Part shown: piece by piece, positions 16,910 to 25,851 of the stretch | How the letters are laid out: each line of letters opens with the position of its first letter | How positions within the stretch are numbered: the stretch's first letter is position 1 | Assembly: GCA_035560555.1 (NCBI GenBank) | Contig: DATMZF010000048.1 | Coordinates: forward strand, 7,680-71,679 | DNA from: UBA11090 sp035560555 | GTDB lineage: Bacteria > Spirochaetota > Spirochaetia > Treponematales > Rectinemataceae | Direction: 5' to 3' | DNA length: 64,000 nt | The notes under the pieces: generated by a model | Databases searched by the model: none | What the model was told of the DNA's origin: nothing | Seen by the model: the letters and a program-made list of their open reading frames with translations, nothing else | Position numbers and translations under genes: made by a program

Positions 16910-17845
16910 ATGGATTGGACCTATATCCAGGGCATATTGATGCTCGCCGGGATCAACCTCATAGCCGTCCTCGGTCTGAGCCTGTTGACCGGCTTCACGG
17001 GATTGTTCTCGTTTGGCCATGCCGGTTTCATGGCGATAGGCGCCTATGTCGGCGCCCTCATGACCGTCTCTCCGACGACGACGCCCGCGGGGCTGGGGCT
17101 TCCCTTCTTCGTCGGGGTCATCGCCGGGGGAGCGGCGGCGGGCATCGTCAGCTACTTCCTGGGACGCATAACCCTCAACCTGAAAGGCGACTATTTCTGC
17201 ATCGCGACACTGGGGTTCGGGGAGGCAACGAGGCTCGTACTCAACAACGTGCAGGTTTTCGGCGGTGCCCGCGGGTGGCCGGGGATTCCCTACAGATCCA
17301 CGCTTCCGGCGATAATCCTCGTCGATGTGCTGGCGGTCATCTTTTTGGCCAACCTCGTGAAATCCAGGCACGGACGCAACATGATAGCGGTCCGCGAGGA
17401 AGAGTTGGCGGCCCAGATATCGGGCATCAACGTGTTCCGGTACAAAATGATAGCCCTGATCGTGAGCGCGGTCTACGCCGGCGTCGCTGGCGTTTTCTTC
17501 GCCCATTACATGACCTTCCTCCAGCCCAAGATGTTCTCGATGACGAAATCCACGGAACTCACCATTATCGTCATCTTCGGAGGCCTGGGCTCGATTTCAG
17601 GCTCGGTGCTGGGCGCCCTTCTCCTGACAGCCCTGCCCGAAGTCCTGCGCGCCTTCGAGATCTGGCGCCTCGTGTTCTACGGCGCCGCGGTCATACTCAT
17701 CATGATTTCCCGTCCCAAGGGGCTCATGGGCGGCATGGAACTGACGCCCGCCGGTATCCGCAAGGCGAGGATGGAGAGAAAAGCGCGGCTCGAAGCCTTG
17801 AGGGAGATGAAAAACGGCCAGGATGGGGAGGGCAGCAATGGCTGA
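16910..17845 (+). CDS. livM: branched-chain amino acid ABC transporter permease LivM
   Basis: A 311-residue membrane permease. Recognisable family segments are LTGFTGLFSFGHAGFMAIGAYVGA near the N-terminus, NLKGDYFCIATLGFGEATRL, the EEELAAQISGINVFRYK loop, and FGGLGSISGSVLGALLLTALPE. Its C-terminal ~30 residues are highly charged and cytoplasmic. It pairs with LivH. Its stop overlaps the start region of livG by 8 bp, which suggests coupled translation. Confidence 0.95.
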   Translation: MDWTYIQGILMLAGINLIAVLGLSLLTGFTGLFSFGHAGFMAIGAYVGALMTVSPTTTPAGLGLPFFVGVIAGGAAAGIVSYFLGRITLNLKGDYFCIATLGFGEATRLVLNNVQVFGGARGWPGIPYRSTLPAIILVDVLAVIFLANLVKSRHGRNMIAVREEELAAQISGINVFRYKMIALIVSAVYAGVAGVFFAHYMTFLQPKMFSMTKSTELTIIVIFGGLGSISGSVLGALLLTALPEVLRAFEIWRLVFYGAAVILIMISRPKGLMGGMELTPAGIRKARMERKARLEALREMKNGQDGEGSNG

Positions 17846-18611
17846 CATACTAGAAATCTCCCATCTTACAAAACGCTTTGGGGGACTCGCCGCCGTCAAC
17901 GATGTGTCATTTTCGGTGCCCGAGGGCGGAATCGTGGGCCTCATCGGCCCGAACGGCGCCGGGAAGACGACTATTTTCAACTTGATCACCGGAGTCTACA
18001 CGCTCACCGAAGGCGAGGTGAAGTTCAGGGGAAAGAGCGTCGTCGGGCTTCCTCCCTACAAGATCGCCGACCTCGGCGTCACGAGGACCTTCCAGAATAT
18101 AAGACTGTTCAAGAATCTGACCGTATTCGAGAACGTGCTCACCGCTTGCCATTTGAGCGCTTCCTACACTATCGCCGAATCGATTTTCCGTCTCCCGCGT
18201 TTCAGGAAGGAAGAGAGGGAACTCGTGGCGAAGGCCGAAAAACTCCTTGAGATAATGGGACTGACCGACAGGAGAGACCTCGTCGCCAACAACCTCCCCT
18301 ACGGAATGCAGCGGCGGCTGGAAATCGTCAGGGCCCTCGCGCTGGATCCCGAACTCCTCCTGCTCGACGAGCCCGCGGCGGGCATGAACCCTGACGAGAC
18401 CGAGCACCTGATGAAGCTGATCGCGAGGATTCGCGATGAATTCAAGCTGTCGGTCCTCGTCATCGAACACCATATGGATCTCATCATGGGAGTCTGCGAA
18501 CACATCGTCGTGCTCAATTTCGGCCTGAAACTCGCCGAAGGCTGCGCGGATGAGGTCGCGAACAATCCCAAGGTGATCGAGGCCTATCTCGGCGCCACAG
18601 AGGAGGCCTGA
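17838..18611 (+). CDS. livG: branched-chain amino acid ABC transporter ATP-binding protein LivG
   Basis: A 257-residue ATPase. Walker A is GPNGAGKTTIFN, the signature region is the LivG-type NNLPYGMQRRLEIVRAL, Walker B is LLLLDEPAAGMNPDE, and the switch His is in VIEHHMDLIMG. The DLGVTRTFQNIRLFKNLTV segment (Q-loop) is characteristic of LivG. The ATG at 17838 is preceded by GGAGGG; a start at 17823 is possible but would sit on that site. It drives transport together with LivF. Confidence 0.95.
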   Translation: MADILEISHLTKRFGGLAAVNDVSFSVPEGGIVGLIGPNGAGKTTIFNLITGVYTLTEGEVKFRGKSVVGLPPYKIADLGVTRTFQNIRLFKNLTVFENVLTACHLSASYTIAESIFRLPRFRKEERELVAKAEKLLEIMGLTDRRDLVANNLPYGMQRRLEIVRALALDPELLLLDEPAAGMNPDETEHLMKLIARIRDEFKLSVLVIEHHMDLIMGVCEHIVVLNFGLKLAEGCADEVANNPKVIEAYLGATEEA

Positions 18612-18613
18612 TC

Positions 18614-19342
18614 ATGCTGAAAGTAAACGACCTCCATGTATCCTACGGCGGCATCAGGGCGCTGAGAGGCGTATCTCTGGATGTGAAGCCCGGGGAAATC
18701 GTGACGATAATCGGCGCGAACGGCGCCGGGAAATCCACGCTCCTCAACACCATATCCGGTTTCCTCAAGCCCTCGCAGGGCGAGGTGCTCTACAAAGGCG
18801 AAAGACTTGCCAAACGTCCCGATCTCGTCGTGAAATCGGGCATCTGTCATGTCCCCGAAGGACGACTCATCTTCGCCAACCTCACCGTCACCGATAATCT
18901 GCTTCTGGGAGCCTATCTGCGGAATGACAAGAAGGCCATCCGCGAGGATTTGGATAAGGTGTTCTCGATTTTCCCGCGCCTCAAGGAGAGGGAGCAGCAG
19001 ATCGCCGGAACCCTGTCGGGAGGAGAACAGCAGATGCTCGCGATGGGCAGGGCGCTGATGACCGATGGAGACCTCGTGCTCATGGATGAACCCTCGCTTG
19101 GGCTTGCGCCCCTGCTTGTCCAGACGGTGTTCGAGATCATCGTCAAGATTCGCGACATGGGGAAAACAATACTGCTCGTGGAGCAGAACGCCTTCAAGGC
19201 GCTCACCGTGGCCGACAGAGCCTATGTGCTCGAGCAGGGACGCATCGTGAAATCGGGACCATCCAGGGAAATAGCGAACGACCCCGCGGTGCGGGCGGCA
19301 TATCTGGGATCCAAATCGGTGAATGGGAAGAAGGGCTGCTGA
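18614..19342 (+). CDS. livF: branched-chain amino acid ABC transporter ATP-binding protein LivF
   Basis: A 242-residue ATPase, the last gene of the operon. Walker A is GANGAGKSTLLN, the Q-loop region includes GICHVPEGRLIFANLTV, the signature is TLSGGEQQMLAMGRAL, Walker B is LVLMDEPSLGLAPLL, and the switch His is replaced by Gln in LLVEQNAFKAL, as is normal for LivF. It begins 2 nt after livG stops, with GAGG at the end of livG as ribosome site. The downstream gene is convergent. Confidence 0.95.
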   Translation: MLKVNDLHVSYGGIRALRGVSLDVKPGEIVTIIGANGAGKSTLLNTISGFLKPSQGEVLYKGERLAKRPDLVVKSGICHVPEGRLIFANLTVTDNLLLGAYLRNDKKAIREDLDKVFSIFPRLKEREQQIAGTLSGGEQQMLAMGRALMTDGDLVLMDEPSLGLAPLLVQTVFEIIVKIRDMGKTILLVEQNAFKALTVADRAYVLEQGRIVKSGPSREIANDPAVRAAYLGSKSVNGKKGC

Positions 19343-19361
19343 CGGATCCGCTCGGCTTCTT

Positions 19362-20720
19362 CTAGAGCGATTCCAGCAGAGCGCCATAGAAGAGGGCGCA
19401 GCGGTCGAGCTCGACCAGCTTTACTCTTTCGTTGTCGCCGTGCACGCCCTTCAGATCTTCCTGCGTCTGGATCAGCGGCATGAATCTGTACGTCGCGCCC
19501 ACCACCTTCTTGTAATGCTTCGTATCCGTGCCCGCGCTGAAAAGGAAGGGCAGGCAACCAGCCTGCGGATGCGATACGCGCAGGGCCGATTCGATGGCCT
19601 TCCATCCCTCATGGTCGGCGCCGGATTCGCTGGAAGCTTCGACGATATGGTCGGCGTACTTGGGGGATACCGTCGCCCCATGGCGGGCCACGACGCTGTT
19701 CAGCCGCGCGATGACCTCTTCGGAAGTCTCGCCCGGCAGTATGCGGACATTCAGCGTGGCTTCGGCGCTCTCCGCCAGGACATTTTCCTTCGAGCTGCCC
19801 CTGAGCATCGTGCAGGCGACGGTCGTCCGGATCAGGGCGTTCGTGGTCGGCCCGGAGGCGAATACTCTCTTGAGAAGCGGGGCTGTCAGCCAGAGCTGGC
19901 TAAAAAGAAAGCGGTACGGCTGCTTCGATTCAGGCGCCAGGCGCGCGAAAAACGAACGCACCGTGCGCGTGAGCCTGGCGGGGAAAGGATGGGCCTCGAT
20001 GGCCGCTATGGCTCTGGCCAGATCGCCTGGAGCCGTGTGTTTCGGAGGCATGGAAGCGTGGCCGCCCGAACCTTTCACGCGGACGCAGAGGTCCGCGTAG
20101 CCCTTTTCGGCCACGCCAATGAGGGCGAGGGGGCGTTCGGCGAAGGACAGCATGCCCACGGAGATCGGACCTCCCTCGTCCACGAGGAAGGAAGCTCTTA
20201 TTCCCCTGGAAGCGAAGTGGTCGGCGATTGCCGCGGCGCCCCGCTGGCCTCCCACCTCCTCGTCTCCGCCGAAAGCGAAATATATGGTCCGCGCAGGCTC
20301 GAAGCCGCGCTCCAGAAGCTTTTCGGCGGCTTCGAGGATGGATGCCATGAGTACCTTGATGTCCTGGGTGCCGCGGCCCCAGAGCTCGCCCTCGATGATC
20401 TCCCCCGCGAAGGGGTCGTGTTTCCAGCTCGTTGAATCGGGGACGGGCACCACGTCGAAATGCGCGCAGAGCACGGCCGGCTCGAGCGTGGGATCCTTTC
20501 CCTTCCAGGTGTAAAGGAGGGCCCTGTCCGAAGGTTCCTCCCTCCGCAGCTTCGCGTGCACCAGGGGGTAGAGGAGGGGCAGCTCGCGTTTCAGAGCCAA
20601 AAAGGCTTCGTCGTCTTCTTCAGCCGGGACGTAGGATGAAACCGTCGGGAAGCTGACGAGCCGCGATAGTTTGGATGGCAGCTCGGGATACATAATCGCC
20701 GATGAAACAGTATCGTTCAT
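19362..20720 (-). CDS. M20 family metallopeptidase (carboxypeptidase/dipeptidase type)
   Basis: A 452-residue zinc peptidase. HFDVVPV supplies the first metal His and the catalytic Asp; GELWGRGTQDIK supplies the bridging Asp; GGDEEVGGQRG supplies the catalytic Glu and metal Glu; the dimerisation domain follows (GSGGHASMPPKHTAPGDLA). The order resembles the CPS1/PM20D1 branch, which cleaves N-acyl amino acids or small peptides. The ATG at 20720 has GGAAG upstream; the frame extends to 20774 but that region carries the promoter. No signal peptide is visible. It is convergent with the liv operon and divergent from a YfcC-type carrier, so a role in peptide scavenging is plausible. Confidence 0.88.
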   Translation of the reverse strand: MNDTVSSAIMYPELPSKLSRLVSFPTVSSYVPAEEDDEAFLALKRELPLLYPLVHAKLRREEPSDRALLYTWKGKDPTLEPAVLCAHFDVVPVPDSTSWKHDPFAGEIIEGELWGRGTQDIKVLMASILEAAEKLLERGFEPARTIYFAFGGDEEVGGQRGAAAIADHFASRGIRASFLVDEGGPISVGMLSFAERPLALIGVAEKGYADLCVRVKGSGGHASMPPKHTAPGDLARAIAAIEAHPFPARLTRTVRSFFARLAPESKQPYRFLFSQLWLTAPLLKRVFASGPTTNALIRTTVACTMLRGSSKENVLAESAEATLNVRILPGETSEEVIARLNSVVARHGATVSPKYADHIVEASSESGADHEGWKAIESALRVSHPQAGCLPFLFSAGTDTKHYKKVVGATYRFMPLIQTQEDLKGVHGDNERVKLVELDRCALFYGALLESL

Positions 20721-20742
20721 TAATAATCTTCCTTTTGATAAA

Positions 20743-20771
20743 AGTATGAAGTAGTATGGACGGCAGGTCAA
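20743..20771 (-). promoter_or_regulatory. sigma-70 promoter of the M20 peptidase gene
   Basis: On the minus strand, TTGACC (complement of 20766-20771) is followed after 17 bp by CATACT (complement of 20743-20748). The predicted start lies about 10-15 nt upstream of the start codon at 20720, leaving a short leader. Confidence 0.5.
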
Positions 20772-20823
20772 CATTGTGCGGCGCAGTCAATCCGCGTTTT
20801 TGCCGTTCCCCTGGAGGAAGACG

Positions 20824-22305
20824 ATGGCTCAGCGACAATCTGGGATCCGTATTTCCAAAAAAGCTTTTCTCACAAGTTTTTTCGTGTTGCTCGCGCTGAT
20901 GCTGGGAGCCGGCATCCTGGCAGCCGCCATACCATCGGGCCACTATGAGCGCGTACAGGGCGAATTTGGCCTTCAGGTCGTTCCGGACACCTACAGCGTG
21001 GCTGAAAAGTCCGCGTATCCCTTCTGGCGCTGGTTTACGGCACCCCTCGAAGTGCTCGCCTCGAGTGACGGTCTCCAGGCGATTATCATCATAGCCTTCA
21101 TCATGATCGTGGGCGGCGCCTTCGCGGTGCTGGACAAGGCTTCGGTGCTTAAGGAGGCCGTGTCGATCATCGTCAGGCGATATGCCTCGCGCCGCTACCT
21201 CCTTCTCGCCATCGTGACGCTCTTTTTCATGGGCATAGGCTCCCTCCTCGGCATCTTTGAGGAAACGGTTCCCCTCGTGCCCGTGGCGATAGCACTCTCC
21301 CTGTCCCTCGGCTGGGATATCTACGTGGGATTGGGCATGAGCATCCTGGCGACGGGATTCGGTTTTTCGGCGGCCATCGCCAACCCCTTCAGCATCGGCA
21401 CCGCCCAACGTCTCGCCGGGCTTCCCCTCTTTTCGGGCTCGGGCTTCAGGATTATCGTCTTTGTCTGCGTCTATGTTCTTTTTTACCTATGGCTCGCGGC
21501 CATGGCGAAAAGGAGCGAATCCAGGAAGTCTGGCGCCGAGCTCGCCGAAACCGCGGCGGGTGGCTCCGGAGCCGCAATTCCCGACGCTATGGCCGCAATT
21601 CCCGACGCGGTCTCGGGAGCCGACGGAAACCTTAAGCTTTCTGGCCTCAGACCCGGCCGCGGCGCCGTTTTTTTCGGCATTTCGGTGCTCATACTCATCG
21701 TCGTCATCATGACGGTCTCCTTGACGAGAACCTTCGCCGATTATTCGATGCCCATCATAGCCCTCATTTTCCTCGCCGCGGGCTTCGGGTCGGGCCTCGT
21801 CGCCAATCTGTCCTTCCGCGACTGCCTCAAGGCCTTCGGCTCGGGCGTGGCGGGGATCCTTCCAGGCGTCGCGCTCATCCTCATGGCGATGGCGGTCAAG
21901 CACATCATCGTCTCCGGCGGAATCATGGACACGATCCTTTATGGAGCTTCCTCCATCATCGGCGAATCGAGCGGATACGGCGCGGCGGCGCTCATTTATC
22001 TCTTCACCCTGGGCATGAATTTCTTCATCGGGTCGGCCACCGCCAAAGCTTTTTTGTTGATGCCGCTGCTCGCGCCGCTGGCCGATCTGGCGGGCATCTC
22101 CCGCCAGCTGGCGGTCCAGGCCTTCGCTTTCGGCGACGGCTTCTCCAACATGATCTACCCGACGAACGCGGTGCTCCTGATAGCCCTGGGCGTGGCCGGC
22201 CTCTCGTGGCCCGAATGGTTCAGGAAAACCTGGCTGCTGCAGGCCGCCGTCCTCGTTCTCACCATGGGACTTCTCATGGTCGGGGTCATGGCGGGCTACG
22301 CGTGA
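20824..22305 (+). CDS. YfcC family membrane carrier (DcuC/ion transporter superfamily)
   Basis: A 493-residue protein with about 12 membrane segments. The N-terminal AFLTSFFVLLALMLGAGILAAAIPSGHYER and the later GSLLGIFEETVPLVPV and GFGFSAAIANPFSIGTAQ motifs match the YfcC/C4-dicarboxylate anaerobic carrier family. Related proteins carry peptides, amino acids or dicarboxylates, but YfcC substrates are poorly known. A cytoplasmic loop after the sixth segment has an in-frame 21-bp duplication (GAAIPDAM/AAIPDAV). GGAGG lies 7 nt upstream of the ATG. It is divergent from the M20 peptidase and followed 19 nt later by dnaE. Confidence 0.85.
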   Translation: MAQRQSGIRISKKAFLTSFFVLLALMLGAGILAAAIPSGHYERVQGEFGLQVVPDTYSVAEKSAYPFWRWFTAPLEVLASSDGLQAIIIIAFIMIVGGAFAVLDKASVLKEAVSIIVRRYASRRYLLLAIVTLFFMGIGSLLGIFEETVPLVPVAIALSLSLGWDIYVGLGMSILATGFGFSAAIANPFSIGTAQRLAGLPLFSGSGFRIIVFVCVYVLFYLWLAAMAKRSESRKSGAELAETAAGGSGAAIPDAMAAIPDAVSGADGNLKLSGLRPGRGAVFFGISVLILIVVIMTVSLTRTFADYSMPIIALIFLAAGFGSGLVANLSFRDCLKAFGSGVAGILPGVALILMAMAVKHIIVSGGIMDTILYGASSIIGESSGYGAAALIYLFTLGMNFFIGSATAKAFLLMPLLAPLADLAGISRQLAVQAFAFGDGFSNMIYPTNAVLLIALGVAGLSWPEWFRKTWLLQAAVLVLTMGLLMVGVMAGYA

Positions 22306-22324
22306 AGTAGGCTATACTGCGGCC

Positions 22325-25300
22325 ATGCCGGAATTCGTACACCTTCACAACCATACTGACTTTTCCCTCCTCGACGGAGCCGCGCCCATAAAGGAACTCG
22401 TCGCCACCGCTAAGCGCTACGGAATGCCGGGTCTCGCGATAACGGACCACGGCAACATGTTCGGAGCCCTCACCTTCAACAAGGCCTGCCGGGAAGAAGG
22501 CGTGAACCCCATCATCGGCTGCGAGTTCTACATGGCGGGCGAATCCCGCAAGGACAAGGCCGGAACCGAAAACGGCAACAAATACTACCACTTCATCCTC
22601 CTGGCCGAGAACCAGGAAGGCTACCGCAACCTCATGAAGCTCACATCGCTTTCCTACACCGAGGGCTTCTACTACAAGCCGCGGATCGACGATGAGATTC
22701 TCGCCCTGTATTCCAAGGGACTCATCGCCTCCACCGCCTGCATAGCGGGGGAAATTCCCTCGCTCATCCTTTCGGGAAAGAAGGAAACGGCGGAAAAAAA
22801 GATGCTCTACTACCAAGAGCTCTTCGGAAAGGACAGATTTTACCTCGAGCTGCAGGATCATGGGCTGGAGGAGCAGAAACTCGTCAACCGAGAGCTCATT
22901 TCCATGTCCAAGAGGCTGGGACTGCCGCTCATAGCCACAAACGATCTCCACTACATCAATCAGGAAGACTCCGTGGCGCAGGATATCCTCCTCTGCGTCG
23001 GAACCAACCGGAAACGGAACGATCCTGGACGAATGCGCTTTCCCAACAACCAGTTCTACCTCAAAACGGCCGGCGAGATGGCGGCGCTCTTCGCCGAAGT
23101 GCCGCAATCCCTCGAAAACACGCTGAAAATCAACGAAATGGTCCGTCTTAAGATCGATTTTCCAGGCCCGATGCTTCCCGACTACGAAATTCCGACAGAG
23201 TTCGAGTCTCCCGAGGCCTACCTGCGGCATCTCACCTACGAAGGCCTGGCCAAGCGCTACCCCAACGCCGACGACGTGGTCAGGGAGAGGGCGGAGTACG
23301 AGCTTTCCGTCATCATCAAGATGGGCTTCACCGGTTACTACCTCATAGTCTGGGACTTCATCAACTGGGCCAAGGAGCACGACATTCCCGTAGGCCCGGG
23401 GCGCGGATCGGGGGCCGGTTCCATAGTCGCCTACGCCCTCAGGATCACCGATATCGATCCTTTGAAATTCGATCTCCTCTTCGAACGTTTCCTCAATCCC
23501 GAACGAATATCGATGCCGGACTTCGACATCGACTTCTGCTTCGAACGGCGCGGGGAAGTGATCGACTACGTCACGAGGAAATACGGCATGGACAGGGTGG
23601 GGCAGATCATCACCTTCGGGACCCTAAAGGCCAAGGCTGTCATCAAGGATACCGCCCGCGCTCTCGACATTTCCTTCGAGGACGCCAACGCCATCGCCAA
23701 ACTCATCCCCGAAGATCCCCACATGACGCTGGAAACGGCCTTCGAGATGGAGCCGAAGCTCCAGACTCTGGCCAGCGATCCCCGATACCAGGAGCTCTTC
23801 AAGATCGGCCTGAGGCTGGAGAACCTGCACAGGCACAGCTCCCTGCACGCGGCGGGCATCGTCATCGGGAAATCCGCCCTCACGGATTTCGTGCCCCTCT
23901 ACAAGGATCCCAAGACGGGCAGCATTTCGACGCAGTATACGATGGACTATCTGGAGAACTGCGGGCTCGTCAAGATGGACTTTCTCGGGCTCAAGACCCT
24001 GACGCTCATAAAGCACACCCTCGATCTTTTAAAGAAGCGCGGCATCGAGCTCGATGAGAGCGACATACCAGAAGACGACAGGAAGACCTTTCAGCTCCTC
24101 GGCGAGGGCAAGAGCACCTCGGTGTTCCAGTTCGAATCCTCCGGCATGCAGAACATCCTGAAGCGAGCCAAGCCGAATACGCTCGAGGACCTGATAGCCC
24201 TGAACGCGCTGTACCGTCCCGGCCCCATGGACTTCATCGACAAGTACATCGATTCCAAAAACGGCAAGATTCCCATAACCTACCCCCATCCTTCCCTGGA
24301 GAAGTATCTCAAGGCGACCTATGGCGTCATCGTCTATCAGGAGCAGGTCATGCAGGCCGCCCAGGAAGTGGCGGGCTATTCGCTCGGGCGCGCCGACCTC
24401 CTCCGGAGGGCCATGGGAAAGAAGAAGATGGAAATCCTGGCCAAGGAGAGGGAACCTTTCATAGAGGGCGCCCTGAAGAGAGGCTACAAGAAGGAGGAAG
24501 CCGAGGAGATTTTCGACATCCTCACGCCCTTCGCGGGATATGGTTTCAACAAATCCCACGCGGCCGCCTATTCCGTGGTGGCCTACCGTACCGCCTATCT
24601 CAAGGCCAACTATCCCGCGGAATTCATGGCGGCCAACCTCACCAACGAGATCAACGACACGGGCAAGCTGACACAGTACATCGGCGAGGCCAAGGCGATC
24701 GGACGGAAAGTCCTTCCTCCCGACATCAACTACTCCGAGGCCATGTTCAGCGTCGCGAAGGGGGAGATCGTCTATGGCTTCCTCGGCATAAAGGGCGTGG
24801 GAGCCGGCATAGCCAACGCCATCATGAACGAGAGGAAGGGTAAGGGCCCCTTCACGAGCTTCGTCGATTTCCTGGCGCGCATGGCCAGTTTCGGACTCAA
24901 CAAGAAGATTCTGGAGTCCCTCATCCACGCGGGATGCTTCGATTCCCTCGGCTGCAGGCGGAAGGAACTTATGCTCAACCTGGAGCGCTCGCTGGACTGG
25001 GTCTCGGCGAAAGTCGAGCACGAATCCTCGCGCCAGGGCAGCCTCTTTGATTCGGGGGACGAGACGGTGTTCCCACCCTTCACCATGGAGCCCTGCGAGG
25101 AGTACGGCCGCCAGGAAATGCTGGATTTTGAAAAAGCCCTTCTCGGCTTCTACTTCACGGGGCACCCCATGGATGAGTACAGGCAGGTATGGGAACGCTC
25201 ATCCACCCTCGATCTCGCCCACATCGAGCACGCCACCCAGGACAAGGAGTATATCGTCGTGGCGATGATGATGGAGTTCAGGGAGATCATCACGAAGGCG

Positions 25301-25756
25301 GGGCGGAAAATGGCCTTCGGCCTTCTGGAGGATTATTCGGGCTCCATAGAGATAGTCGTCTTCCCCGACACCCTGGAACTGCTACGCCCCCAGCTCGCCA
25401 CCGACCGGGTGTACTGCGTCAAGGGAACCTTCGACGGTTCGCGGGGGAAGCCCTCGCTCCAGGTGAAGGAACTGCTCGATCCCGCTTCGCTCAAGGAAAA
25501 ATCATGGAGGGAGCTCCACGTTCGTCTCGCTCCCGTGGAAGGCGGCATCAAATACGACGAGGAAACCATGATCCAACTCCGAGATGCGATATATTCACTT
25601 CCAGGGTCCTGCTCGCTCACCTTCCACATCCCGCTCAAGGACAAGGGCGGGGAGGCGATCGTCCGGGCCGGCGCCCATATTTCCTGTTCCGCCCTCGACA
25701 AGGATGTGGAGTATCTCAAGACCCAGCCTTTCGTCGTAGAGGTTTGGCGAGACTAG
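22325..25756 (+). CDS. dnaE: DNA polymerase III alpha subunit
   Basis: A 1143-residue replicative polymerase, normal for DnaE. The N-terminal PHP domain begins with FVHLHNHTDFSLLDGAAP. The palm carries the catalytic Asp residues in ISMPDFDIDFCFERR; VGPGRGSGAGSIVAYALRI precedes it and NKSHAAAYSVVAYRTAYLKANYP follows. The helix-hairpin-helix region (GFLGIKGVGAGIANAI) and a C-terminal OB-fold (MAFGLLEDYSGSIEIVVFPD) are present; a canonical proofreading domain is absent, as expected for DnaE rather than PolC. The start follows the YfcC-type gene closely. Its last four codons overlap the first unit of a 17-bp tandem repeat. Confidence 0.97.
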   Translation: MPEFVHLHNHTDFSLLDGAAPIKELVATAKRYGMPGLAITDHGNMFGALTFNKACREEGVNPIIGCEFYMAGESRKDKAGTENGNKYYHFILLAENQEGYRNLMKLTSLSYTEGFYYKPRIDDEILALYSKGLIASTACIAGEIPSLILSGKKETAEKKMLYYQELFGKDRFYLELQDHGLEEQKLVNRELISMSKRLGLPLIATNDLHYINQEDSVAQDILLCVGTNRKRNDPGRMRFPNNQFYLKTAGEMAALFAEVPQSLENTLKINEMVRLKIDFPGPMLPDYEIPTEFESPEAYLRHLTYEGLAKRYPNADDVVRERAEYELSVIIKMGFTGYYLIVWDFINWAKEHDIPVGPGRGSGAGSIVAYALRITDIDPLKFDLLFERFLNPERISMPDFDIDFCFERRGEVIDYVTRKYGMDRVGQIITFGTLKAKAVIKDTARALDISFEDANAIAKLIPEDPHMTLETAFEMEPKLQTLASDPRYQELFKIGLRLENLHRHSSLHAAGIVIGKSALTDFVPLYKDPKTGSISTQYTMDYLENCGLVKMDFLGLKTLTLIKHTLDLLKKRGIELDESDIPEDDRKTFQLLGEGKSTSVFQFESSGMQNILKRAKPNTLEDLIALNALYRPGPMDFIDKYIDSKNGKIPITYPHPSLEKYLKATYGVIVYQEQVMQAAQEVAGYSLGRADLLRRAMGKKKMEILAKEREPFIEGALKRGYKKEEAEEIFDILTPFAGYGFNKSHAAAYSVVAYRTAYLKANYPAEFMAANLTNEINDTGKLTQYIGEAKAIGRKVLPPDINYSEAMFSVAKGEIVYGFLGIKGVGAGIANAIMNERKGKGPFTSFVDFLARMASFGLNKKILESLIHAGCFDSLGCRRKELMLNLERSLDWVSAKVEHESSRQGSLFDSGDETVFPPFTMEPCEEYGRQEMLDFEKALLGFYFTGHPMDEYRQVWERSSTLDLAHIEHATQDKEYIVVAMMMEFREIITKAGRKMAFGLLEDYSGSIEIVVFPDTLELLRPQLATDRVYCVKGTFDGSRGKPSLQVKELLDPASLKEKSWRELHVRLAPVEGGIKYDEETMIQLRDAIYSLPGSCSLTFHIPLKDKGGEAIVRAGAHISCSALDKDVEYLKTQPFVVEVWRD

Positions 25757-25840
25757 CTCGCCCGCGAGACTAGCTCGCCCGCGAGACTAGCTCGCCTGTA
25801 AGGCTAGCTCGCCTGTAAGGCTAGCTCGCCAACGGGACTA
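25749..25840. repeat. 17-bp tandem repeat, five units plus a partial
   Basis: Units start at 25749, 25766, 25783, 25800 and 25817, with a partial unit from 25834. The shared core is CTAGCTCGCC; units 1-2 end CGC, units 3-4 end TGT and unit 5 ends AAC. The first unit includes the dnaE stop codon. GGCGAG and CTCGCC inside adjacent units can pair, so each junction can form a small hairpin. It fills the whole gap between dnaE and the next gene. Confidence 0.9.
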
Positions 25841-25851
25841 AGGGAGCTGTC

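Noticed and set aside
25749..25840. Possible CRISPR array
   Set aside because: Units of 17 bp are directly adjacent with no unique spacers and no cas genes.
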